Below are positions 42,890 to 50,765 of a stretch of 64,000 nt of DNA, piece after piece. Numbering within the stretch: the stretch's first letter is position 1; each line of letters starts with the position of its first letter. The stretch lies in contig JADGDL010000004.1 in NCBI GenBank assembly GCA_016744875.1, positions 29,946-93,945 of the forward strand. Direction: 5' to 3'. A program made the position numbers and the translations under genes. The stretch is from Sulfurovum sp. GTDB lineage: Bacteria > Campylobacterota > Campylobacteria > Campylobacterales > Sulfurovaceae. Below the pieces are notes generated by a model. The model searched no databases. It saw only the letters and a program-made list of their open reading frames with translations, and was not told the DNA's origin.

Positions 42890-43483
42890 TTGAAAATAGC
42901 AGACAAAAAAGCCTTAAAACGAGTATCTATCATAGAAACAGCATTAGAGCTTTTTTCTGTAAAAGGGTTCCATAAGACAACTATACCTGACATTGCAAAA
43001 AAAATGCAGATGAGTGTTGGGAATATCTATAATTATTTTTCTTCTAAAGATATATTGGCAAGAGAGATCATTAAATATACTTCTGAAGCATTAGGCGCAG
43101 AGATACAGAAGATCAATATGCTTGATATCTCATCTGAAGAAAAGGTTAAGAAGATCGTAGAAGTCTATTTTGGTATGGCTGAAGAGCGACCTGAAATGAT
43201 AGAGTATTTTTTACGCGTGTATCTCTCTCACCGTGAAGTCTTTACAGATGATTGTGAAGGAATGGTATGTGTATCTGGATTTATAACTGAGATCATGATC
43301 TTTTTTGATGATGGTGTAGCGTCTGGAGAGCTGAGAAATCAGGACTTTTTCTCTGCCTTTGGTCTGTTTATGGGCTATTTGGGTGGGATGGTATTTCTTA
43401 AAGGTGAAAATATTTTACCTAGAGAGATCAACGATTATATAGATGATATATCTTACAATATTTTTCATGCTTTAAAAGCTTAA
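42890..43483 (+). CDS. TetR-family regulator upstream of hupSL
   Basis: 197 residues from a TTG start (AAAAAGG about 6 bp upstream). The N-terminal HTH (about 10-55) reads IETALELFSVKGFHKTTIPD and IAKKMQMSVGNIYNYFSSKD, a classical TetR recognition helix. The C-terminal ligand domain is of the YcdC/AcrR type. It ends 13 bp before hupS and is probably co-transcribed with it. It is the best local candidate to bind the TGAATRNNYATTCA sites before hydA, the YeeE transporter and the cys operon, but nothing in the sequence proves this. Confidence 0.87.
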   Translation: MKIADKKALKRVSIIETALELFSVKGFHKTTIPDIAKKMQMSVGNIYNYFSSKDILAREIIKYTSEALGAEIQKINMLDISSEEKVKKIVEVYFGMAEERPEMIEYFLRVYLSHREVFTDDCEGMVCVSGFITEIMIFFDDGVASGELRNQDFFSAFGLFMGYLGGMVFLKGENILPREINDYIDDISYNIFHALKA

Positions 43484-43496
43484 ATGGTGGAGCCAA

Positions 43497-44381
43497 ATGA
43501 AACCTAAACTTCTTTGGCTCCAGTCTATCACATGTAATGGTAATGCCCACTCTTTCTTTAATCATCCCAATTTTTTCTCCATACTCTCTTCTTTTGAACT
43601 GATACATCATCCGTTTATAGATACAGATCATAGCTTTGAAGAGGTACTGCAGGGGTCAGTGACTTGTGATATTTTGATTCTGGAAGGATCCTTTAAAGAA
43701 GAGGGATTCACAAAAGATGGCATAGAGGTATCTCAGCTTATTAAAACCTATGCACAAAAGGCTAAACATATTATCTCAGTTGGTACCTGCGCGACTTTTG
43801 GAGGAATATTTAAACAAAGTGATCCTGATAATATTTCCGGCTTTTGTTTTGACGGTGAAGAAAAAACAGTCAGATATAAAACGTATGCATCAAAACTTAT
43901 CTCTTTACCTGGCTGTCCTGCACATCCCAAATGGATATCTTTTGTTCTTATGATGCTCGCAGCAGGTAAACATATAGTGATGGATGAGATGCATCGTCCT
44001 GTAGAACTTTATGGGTATACCGTACATAATGGATGTACACGAAATGAATATTTTGAATGGAAAGTAGATACAAAAGGTTTTGGATTAAAAGAAGGCTGTC
44101 TTTTTTATGAACAAGGCTGTCAGGGACCTTATACAAAAGGAAGTTGTAACATCATACTTTGGAATGAGACCAGTTCAAAGACTAGAGTAGGTACACCTTG
44201 TTTTGGCTGTACTGAACCAAATTTCCCTAAACATGCACTTTTTGAAACAGAAAAAAATATGGGTATCCCAGGGAAGATGCCTTTAGGTGTACCTCGTAGA
44301 GCTTATTTCACTGCTACAGGTATTGCAAAAAGTTTCACCATTAAACGATTTGAAGAGAGAATAATCAAATATGATAGTTAA
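43497..44381 (+). CDS. hupS: Cytoplasmic [NiFe] hydrogenase small subunit, group 2 type
   Basis: 294 residues with no Tat signal and no membrane anchor, so it is cytoplasmic. The proximal-cluster motif reads TCNGNAHSF (C13-x-x-N16) where CxGC is usual. The other proximal ligands are VGTCATFGG and LPGCPAHP. Medial and distal cluster ligands are in VHNGCTRNEYF, KEGCLFYEQGCQGP, KGSC and PCFGCTEPNFP. Asn in the second position is known for group 2a HupS of cyanobacteria. In Aquifex and Campylobacterota, related enzymes are thought to supply reductant for the reverse TCA cycle. It overlaps hupL by 11 bp. Confidence 0.88.
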   Translation: MKPKLLWLQSITCNGNAHSFFNHPNFFSILSSFELIHHPFIDTDHSFEEVLQGSVTCDILILEGSFKEEGFTKDGIEVSQLIKTYAQKAKHIISVGTCATFGGIFKQSDPDNISGFCFDGEEKTVRYKTYASKLISLPGCPAHPKWISFVLMMLAAGKHIVMDEMHRPVELYGYTVHNGCTRNEYFEWKVDTKGFGLKEGCLFYEQGCQGPYTKGSCNIILWNETSSKTRVGTPCFGCTEPNFPKHALFETEKNMGIPGKMPLGVPRRAYFTATGIAKSFTIKRFEERIIKYDS

Positions 44382-45663
44382 AAAGCTGATAGAAAAAGTT
44401 GAGGGTGAAGCTGAATTAGATTTTACTATGAAAGACGGTAGGGTAGAAGCTGTCGCAATACATTTTGGTTATACACGAAGTATAGAGAAGATATTACAAG
44501 GTAAAGCAGACAGAGATGCTCTTGTCATCACTCCAAGAGTATGTGGTATATGTAATCATGCCCATCTTATGGCATCTGTTAGAGCCATAGAGAATGGCTA
44601 TGAAAATGCTGGTGTGAAAGTACGATTGAGTGATAAAGCGAAATCCATAAGAGCATTTACTTTACATTGTGAACTCATACAAAATCATGTTAAATGGTTT
44701 TATCTGGTCATCATCCCACAACTTAATCATCTTTTAAATATGAAAAGTGAAGACAATCCATTTCTCAAAGCCTCTTATCTTTCATCTACTATAACAAAGG
44801 CACTTGCGATCTTTGCAGGTCAATGGCCTCATTCAAGTTATGCTGTGCCTGGAGGTGTGACGTGTGATCCTACTTATGTGGATGTGATGCAGGCACAGGC
44901 TTTAGTAGAAGAGAGTATACGATTTTTTGAAGACGTACTGACTGGACTACCTTTAGATACCTATTTGTCCATCGTGTCTATATCTTCTTTAGATAAGATT
45001 CAGGGAGATTTTGGAAAAGTATTACAGTTATTAAAACATGATCGTCTGGCATTTGAAGGCTTAAGCCATGATGACTTTATCGTTTTTGATGACAGTATAC
45101 TTTCCCCATCAGGTAAATCACGTGCTACCAAACGAGCTGCTGTTGATATGAAGTATGTGCAAGAGATAGTACAGGAGGGTACAAAGGCAAAAGCTGCCAA
45201 ATATAAGGGTAGATCTTATGAGGTAGGTCCTTTAGCTAGGGGAATGGTATCTAAACAGCCCATCATAAAAAGTTTACATAAACGCTATAAAGATTCACTC
45301 ATGACACGTATTTTCGCCCGTGTACATGAGTTGGCTTTACTTTTACAAGATAGTAAAGATCTACTTAATTCTCTACAACTTGACGAACCGTCATGTACCT
45401 TGTCCCATGATGATATCGCTAAAGACTACACCGGTGTGGGTGTGGTAGAAGCAGCCAGAGGTTCACTTATACATGAAACTTCTGTAAAAGAGGGATGTAT
45501 CGAAAACTATACTATCGTAACGCCTACACAGTGGAACCTCTCTAATGACACCCCTGAAGACGACGGTATAGCCACCATGGCTATGCGTGGTTCTACTTCT
45601 ATAGAAGAAGCAACATTTATTTTCCGTGCATTTGATGTTTGTTCTGTCTGTACTACTAAATAA
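44371..45663 (+). CDS. hupL: Cytoplasmic [NiFe] hydrogenase large subunit, group 2 type
   Basis: 430 residues, shorter than group 1 large subunits. The first nickel-binding motif is TPRVCGICNHAH (Cys 58 and 61). The second is at the very C-terminus, FDVCSVCTTK (Cys 424 and 427). The usual DPCxxCxxH is changed to D-V-C and ends in Lys, with no extension to be cleaved, so a maturation protease is not needed for this subunit. It forms the active site with HupS. GAGAGA is upstream. It is the last gene of the TetR-hupS-hupL run. Confidence 0.88.
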   Translation: MIVKKLIEKVEGEAELDFTMKDGRVEAVAIHFGYTRSIEKILQGKADRDALVITPRVCGICNHAHLMASVRAIENGYENAGVKVRLSDKAKSIRAFTLHCELIQNHVKWFYLVIIPQLNHLLNMKSEDNPFLKASYLSSTITKALAIFAGQWPHSSYAVPGGVTCDPTYVDVMQAQALVEESIRFFEDVLTGLPLDTYLSIVSISSLDKIQGDFGKVLQLLKHDRLAFEGLSHDDFIVFDDSILSPSGKSRATKRAAVDMKYVQEIVQEGTKAKAAKYKGRSYEVGPLARGMVSKQPIIKSLHKRYKDSLMTRIFARVHELALLLQDSKDLLNSLQLDEPSCTLSHDDIAKDYTGVGVVEAARGSLIHETSVKEGCIENYTIVTPTQWNLSNDTPEDDGIATMAMRGSTSIEEATFIFRAFDVCSVCTTK

Positions 45664-45757
45664 TATAAAATTATACTCAATAATTAAAAAAATCTCTTAA
45701 TTTTCATAAAAAATAATATTGATTTATTATAATTTAAGTTTACTTTGCATAGAATTC

Positions 45758-45771
45758 TGAATGGTCATTCA
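45758..45771. promoter_or_regulatory. Predicted operator, TGAATRNNYATTCA site 1 (hydA)
   Basis: TGAATGGTCATTCA: 6-bp arms around GT, 29-42 bp upstream of hydA. The same arrangement recurs at 52981-52994 and 56945-56958, each time before an operon. TATAAT at 45728-45733 and TAGAAT at 45750-45755 are the candidate -10 boxes. Confidence 0.6.
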
Positions 45772-45799
45772 TTCATTATGATATTGAAAAGGAGAAGAT

Positions 45800-47038
45800 A
45801 TGATTAAAGATAGAGAAGAGTCTGTGAAGAAACTCTTTACAGCAGAAAGTGCACAGGTTGATACGAATAAAGGTGAGTCCTACTATGATGAACTATATAT
45901 ACAGTGTCAAGAGCGTATAGAGGATTTAAAAAAATTAGAGCCTCTCAATAATAGGCTGGATTTTACTGAAAGTATAGAAGATCAAGGACTTGAGAGACGA
46001 GATTTTTTAAAGTGGGCATCTGCAACGACTGCGATGCTCATGCTTCCTGCATCATTTACGCCACTAGTGGCTGAAGCTGCAGTACTGATGAACAGAGTTC
46101 CTGTTATTTGGGTAGAACTTTCTGATTGTGCAGGTAACTCAGAAGCTCTTTTACGTTCTGATGGGCCAAAAATTGATGAGATCATCTTAGACATTATCTC
46201 ATTAGAGTTTCATGAAACACTGCAGGCAGCTTCAGGCCATCAGGCTGAAAAACAGATGAATGAAGCAATGGAACACTTCAACGGAAAGTATCTTCTATTT
46301 GTAGAAGGGGCTGTGCCACTTGGTATGGATGGTAATTATGGAACTATCGGTGCAACCGGAGAGACCTTTGTTGATCATCTACACCGTGCAGCAAAAGGTG
46401 CAGCAGCTGTGGTAGCTGTGGGTTCTTGTGCAACTTATGGTGGTATCCCTGCAGCAGCGCCAAACCCAACAGATTCTGTGGGTGTGATGGATGTGGTTAA
46501 AGGTAAGCCGATCATCAATATTCCTGCATGTCCAGCAAACCCATCTAACATGGTGGGTGTCATCTTACACTTTGTACTTACTGGAACAATTCCTGAACTT
46601 GATTCACTTTTACGTCCAAAATTTGCATTTGGATACCGTATCCATGACAACTGTGAAAGACGTGCACACTTTGATGCAGGGGAATATGTAGAAGAGTGGG
46701 GGGATGAAGGTGCCAAAAACAACTTTTGTCTCTATAAAGTAGGTTGTAAAGGTCCAATGACCTTTAATAACTGTTCGATCATACGTTATAACGAAGGTGT
46801 AAACTGGCCTATTGGTGTTGGTCGTGGATGTATTGGGTGTTCTGAACCAGACTTTTGGGACAAATATGCTTATGAAAGACCAATGTCAAGTGCAAATATT
46901 AAAGCACCAACAGGCGGTGTAGAAAAAACTGTTGATGAATTTGGATTAGGATTATTAACTGTGGCCGGTATTGGTATTGGTATTCATGCAGCAGCAAGTG
47001 CAGTAGCAGGTAAAAAAGATAGAGAAGGAGAGTCATAA
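45800..47038 (+). CDS. hydA: Membrane-bound uptake [NiFe] hydrogenase small subunit
   Basis: 412 residues. The Tat motif ERRDFLKWASATTAMLM has its Arg pair at 66-67, behind an unusually long n-region of 65 residues. The proximal motif is LSDCAGNSEALLR (C110-x-x-N113), with Asn replacing the usual second Cys. The other ligands are VGSCATYGG, IPACPANP, IHDNC, FCLYKVGCKGPMTFNNC and GCIGCSEPDFWD. A C-terminal membrane anchor (about 375-400, LGLLTVAGIGIGIHAAASAV) holds it at the periplasmic face. It passes electrons from H2 to HydC. AAAAGGAGAAG is upstream. The stop overlaps the hydB start by one base. Confidence 0.94.
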   Translation: MIKDREESVKKLFTAESAQVDTNKGESYYDELYIQCQERIEDLKKLEPLNNRLDFTESIEDQGLERRDFLKWASATTAMLMLPASFTPLVAEAAVLMNRVPVIWVELSDCAGNSEALLRSDGPKIDEIILDIISLEFHETLQAASGHQAEKQMNEAMEHFNGKYLLFVEGAVPLGMDGNYGTIGATGETFVDHLHRAAKGAAAVVAVGSCATYGGIPAAAPNPTDSVGVMDVVKGKPIINIPACPANPSNMVGVILHFVLTGTIPELDSLLRPKFAFGYRIHDNCERRAHFDAGEYVEEWGDEGAKNNFCLYKVGCKGPMTFNNCSIIRYNEGVNWPIGVGRGCIGCSEPDFWDKYAYERPMSSANIKAPTGGVEKTVDEFGLGLLTVAGIGIGIHAAASAVAGKKDREGES

Positions 47039-48921
47039 TGCAAGAATTAAATGAAGAAGTAGAAGCCCATACAACTGGTGGTGGGACTGCACACGGAACA
47101 GATGGAAACTTCCATTCAACAGACGCAAATGGTAACAAGCATATTATTGTCGATCCTATTACAAGAATTGAGGGACATCTTAGAATTGAAGCGGTAATTG
47201 ATAGTAACAATACTATTGTCGATGCCTGGAGTTCTTCAACTATGTTTAGAGGTATTGAAACAATTGTCAAAGGAAGGGATCCTAGAGATGTTGGTTTGAT
47301 GACAATGCGTATTTGTGGTGTTTGTACAGGTACACACTATCAAAGAAGTATAGAAGCAGTAGAAGATGCATTTGATATTACTATCCCTAAAAATGCACGT
47401 ATTGTACGTAACCTAATTCAAGGTTCCTTACAAGTACATGACCACTTTGTACATTTCTATCATTTACATGCACTAGATTTTGTCGATGTGGTAGCTGCAA
47501 CAAAAGCAGACCCTGAAGCCACAGCAAGAGAAGCTGAGAAATGGGCAAAAGTTGCAGGTACGACACCTTATATTTCTGGGGGAACAGCATTTAAAGAGGT
47601 CCAGGATCGAATAATTAAATTTGTTAAAGAAGGTCGTTTAGGTATCTTCGGAAATGGCTATTGGGGTAATAATAGCTATAAGCTATCTCCTGAACAAAAC
47701 CTTATTGGGGTAGCTCACTATTTAAAAGGGCTAGATGTTCAAAGACGTATGTCAAAAATGCATGCACTTTTTGGTGGTAAAAGTCCACATCCACAATCTA
47801 TTGTCGTTGGTGGAGTGACATGTGTTCAGGATATTCAAAACCCTGCACGTACAGCATTATTTAAAGAGTTACTTCGAGAGACAACAGAGTTTGTTAAAAA
47901 AGCATATTTGCCAGATATATATATGGCAGGAACAGCATATGCGGATGAAGCTACAGATACCAGTGCTACTTTTCATGGTACAGATCATAAAGGAACACTA
48001 GGTAAAGGTGTAGGTGGTACAGGTGGAGGACTCCTCTCATATATGTCTTATGGTGACTTTAGATTAGATGATACAGGATTTTATAACTCTGAATTATTTT
48101 TACCAGCAGGGGTAATATTAGATGGTGATATCAGTCAGGTACATGAACTTGATGAAGAAATGATCACTGAAGATGTTACGCATTCCTGGTTCGAGGGTAC
48201 AGGTGCACCGGAACATCCATATGTAGGAACAACCATTCCTAAATATACTGGACTTGATAAAAAAGATGATGGGTATGCATACCTAAAAACAGGAGAGAAA
48301 TACTCGTGGATAAAGTCACCACTTTACAATGGCCGTAAAGTTGAAGTTGGTCCATTGGCACGTATGGTAATAGGTTATGCAAAAGGTGATAAAAATATTA
48401 CTAAATATGTCGGGAACTTCCTTAAACGTTCTGGTTTACCTATTGAAGTACTTTTCTCAACTGTAGGTAGAACAGCTGCACGTGCAATTGAAACAGAAAT
48501 GATAGCGGATGCAATGATGGACTGGACAAATGAACTGGCCTCAAATGCTGCGCATGGTGATCTTAGTACATGGACAGAATTTGACTTTGATGAAGTGAGT
48601 AAAGATTGTAAAGGTAGAGGACTTGCTGAAGCACCTAGAGGAAGTTTAGGACATTGGATAGTCATTAAAGATGGTCGAGTCACTAATTTTCAAGCCGTAG
48701 TTCCTTCGACATGGAATGCGGGTCCTAGAGGACCAAATGGAGAGATTGGTGCATATGAAGCATCACTAATAGGAACAAAAGTTGCAAATCCTGAAGAGCC
48801 ATTAGAAATTATTAGAAGTGTTCATAGCTTTGACCCATGTATCGCCTGTGCGGTGCATGTGGTTGACACAAAAGGTAAGGAATTAGCTGTGTATAAAGTT
48901 GATCCTACCTGTGCATTCTAA
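47038..48921 (+). CDS. hydB: Membrane-bound uptake [NiFe] hydrogenase large subunit
   Basis: 627 residues. The first nickel motif is MRICGVCTGTH (Cys 93 and 96). The second is FDPCIACAVH (Cys 601 and 604, His 607), followed by a 20-residue tail that HydD should remove after His 607. VDPITRIEGHLRIE near residue 38 is typical. It oxidises H2 in the periplasm and is co-exported with HydA, since it has no signal of its own. A His/Gly/Thr-rich stretch at about 11-30 is extra. It is the second gene of the hydABCDE operon. Confidence 0.96.
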   Translation: MQELNEEVEAHTTGGGTAHGTDGNFHSTDANGNKHIIVDPITRIEGHLRIEAVIDSNNTIVDAWSSSTMFRGIETIVKGRDPRDVGLMTMRICGVCTGTHYQRSIEAVEDAFDITIPKNARIVRNLIQGSLQVHDHFVHFYHLHALDFVDVVAATKADPEATAREAEKWAKVAGTTPYISGGTAFKEVQDRIIKFVKEGRLGIFGNGYWGNNSYKLSPEQNLIGVAHYLKGLDVQRRMSKMHALFGGKSPHPQSIVVGGVTCVQDIQNPARTALFKELLRETTEFVKKAYLPDIYMAGTAYADEATDTSATFHGTDHKGTLGKGVGGTGGGLLSYMSYGDFRLDDTGFYNSELFLPAGVILDGDISQVHELDEEMITEDVTHSWFEGTGAPEHPYVGTTIPKYTGLDKKDDGYAYLKTGEKYSWIKSPLYNGRKVEVGPLARMVIGYAKGDKNITKYVGNFLKRSGLPIEVLFSTVGRTAARAIETEMIADAMMDWTNELASNAAHGDLSTWTEFDFDEVSKDCKGRGLAEAPRGSLGHWIVIKDGRVTNFQAVVPSTWNAGPRGPNGEIGAYEASLIGTKVANPEEPLEIIRSVHSFDPCIACAVHVVDTKGKELAVYKVDPTCAF

Positions 48922-48931
48922 GGAGCTTGTC

Positions 48932-49687
48932 ATGAAAGCAAAACCAGGATATAAAAAAATTGAACGTATGAATGGTACGATGCGTACTATTCACTGGGTT
49001 AACGCTGCTTCAATGATTGTGGCGGTTGTTACAGGACTCTATATCGCTCATCCTTACTATGCCGCTTTTATTTCAGAATCTGCTGTAGATAAGTATGTAA
49101 TGGCATGGAACCGTTGGGGACACTTTATTGTGGCGATCATATTTGATGTGACGTCGATTATTATTTTCTACCTCTCTTTTGCAACACGATTTCTAAAGGT
49201 TAAACCTTATGAGAAAGATATTCCAAAAGGGAATAATATCAAAGAGTTTTTTGAAGTCTTTTTAAACCTTGTGACACTCAACAGACGTAAGAATTTTGAT
49301 TCATCGTATCTAGATAGCTTTAATGCCATCAATTTTACGATATTTCATCTCTTACTGGTTTGGATGTTATTAACTGGGCTTCAAATGTATGTACATGGTC
49401 TGGGTTCAGGTCTTAGCTCTATAGGTACTTGGTGGCCATGGATGTTACACTTTATTACTGACTGGACGATCCCTGTAAGTGGTTGGATTATTGGTGCAGG
49501 CCCTACTGCTTCCATTATGGATGTACGTATTTCACATCACTATACGATGTGGTTCATTCTTGCCTGGGTGGTTTTTCATATCTATTATCAGATATGGAGA
49601 ACAGTATACTGGCAAGAGAGTGACATTAACATTGTCTTTGGTGGTAACAAATACGTGAAAGATGATGAGCATCACAAAGAAGTATAA
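48932..49687 (+). CDS. hydC: Hydrogenase cytochrome b subunit
   Basis: 251 residues from the ATG at 48932, which has AAGGAG 6 bp upstream; the frame is open further 5' into hydB but that part is not used. Four to five membrane helices carry heme-ligand His residues: IHWVNAASMIVAVVTGLYIA, WGHFIVAIIFDV, FTIFHLLLVWMLLTGL and ISHHYTMWFILAWVVFHIYY. It takes electrons from HydA and reduces menaquinone, which generates proton-motive force. It follows hydB by 10 bp. Confidence 0.95.
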   Translation: MKAKPGYKKIERMNGTMRTIHWVNAASMIVAVVTGLYIAHPYYAAFISESAVDKYVMAWNRWGHFIVAIIFDVTSIIIFYLSFATRFLKVKPYEKDIPKGNNIKEFFEVFLNLVTLNRRKNFDSSYLDSFNAINFTIFHLLLVWMLLTGLQMYVHGLGSGLSSIGTWWPWMLHFITDWTIPVSGWIIGAGPTASIMDVRISHHYTMWFILAWVVFHIYYQIWRTVYWQESDINIVFGGNKYVKDDEHHKEV

Positions 49688-49712
49688 TGCTTCTTTGTGA
49701 AAAGGTTTTAAC

Positions 49713-50288
49713 ATGGTAAAAAACAAAATTGCACTTATCGGTATTGGGAACATTATGTTCCATGATGAAGGTCTTGGTGCATATTTGGTAAAGTATATTG
49801 AAGAGAATTATGAACCTGATCCACACTTGACAATTGTTGAGGGAGGTACATTAGGGTTCACTTTGATGACTTACTACCAGGAATATGAGAAAATAATCGT
49901 TGTGGGTACAGGTTCCAAAGAGGGACCTGTTGGCACCATTGCTTCAGAAAATGCAGAAGAGGTGATGGCAAATCAAGATGCCACACGTAAAACTGCAAAT
50001 GAGGTAGAGATCACTATGATGATAGAGATATGCTCTTTTCATGAAGAGATGGGTGAGGTCCAACTTATTACTATGGTGCCAGAAGACATCATAGATGTAC
50101 GTAACGGACTTACTGATTCAGTACTGAGTTATATGCCAAAACTTGTAGAGGAAACTTTAGAAGAGTTGGAAAACTCCGGTATTAAATTAAAAAGAAGGTT
50201 AGGTCGTCAAGTTTCTTTTGAAACGATTATAGATGCCTATGCAAATCCAAAAATGTCAGATTACAATGACATGTCATTGTTAGTATAA
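49713..50288 (+). CDS. hydD: Hydrogenase maturation protease
   Basis: 191 residues of the HybD/HyaD family. The start shows GIGNIMFHDEGLGAYLVKYIE with the conserved nickel-sensing Glu/Asp region, then VEGGTLGFTLM and CSFHEEMGEVQLITM. It cuts the 20-residue tail of HydB after nickel insertion. HupL has no tail, so HydB is its only visible substrate. The C-terminal 30 residues are longer than in HybD. It is followed by a region of palindromic repeats before hydE. Confidence 0.94.
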   Translation: MVKNKIALIGIGNIMFHDEGLGAYLVKYIEENYEPDPHLTIVEGGTLGFTLMTYYQEYEKIIVVGTGSKEGPVGTIASENAEEVMANQDATRKTANEVEITMMIEICSFHEEMGEVQLITMVPEDIIDVRNGLTDSVLSYMPKLVEETLEELENSGIKLKRRLGRQVSFETIIDAYANPKMSDYNDMSLLV

Positions 50289-50460
50289 ATGAGAATTATG
50301 TAGTACTCATCTGGGTAAGTAAAACATATGTTTGTCTATCTTCACATAGATGAGCATTCTTATTCTTCCCTTGTTTAAAGTAACCTACTTACCTTAGCTG
50401 AAAACAGTTGAGTAGTATATAATTATAGTAATAACTATGCGTATATATTTAAAATATTAT

Positions 50461-50584
50461 TGTTTAGTACACAGCCAGATAAATATAAGATTATTCACTT
50501 TAAATTTTAGTCTTGTCCAAGAAGAAAATAATTTTGTCTTCCTTTAATTGTATAGTTATACTTACCTGGTTGTGTAGTAAATAA
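50461..50584. repeat. Palindromic element P1 (between hydD and hydE)
   Basis: The left end is TGTTTAGTACACAGCCAGAT (50461-50480). The right end is CCTGGTTGTGTAGTAAATAA (50565-50584), its imperfect inverse. The interior is AT-rich and unlike that of the other copies. It is the most diverged of three copies. Confidence 0.7.
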
Positions 50585-50619
50585 TTTTAATACATTATTT
50601 ATAAAAATTTAAAATATCA

Positions 50620-50750
50620 TTGTTTAGTACACAGCCAGACGATCAAATTATATTGAGAATTAGTTAAACGTTAGAATTTGATTTAAAAGTTAACATGCTT
50701 CCTCCAATTGTATGTACTTCATTTCTTCTGTCTGGTTGTGTAGTAAACAG
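50620..50750. repeat. Palindromic element P2 (immediately before hydE)
   Basis: The left end is TTGTTTAGTACACAGCCAGA (50620-50639). The right end is TCTGGTTGTGTAGTAAACAG (50731-50750). It ends 15 bp before the hydE ATG, so the ribosome site ATTAGGAG lies directly after the right arm. Confidence 0.75.
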
Positions 50751-50765
50751 TTATTAGGAGCCTAA

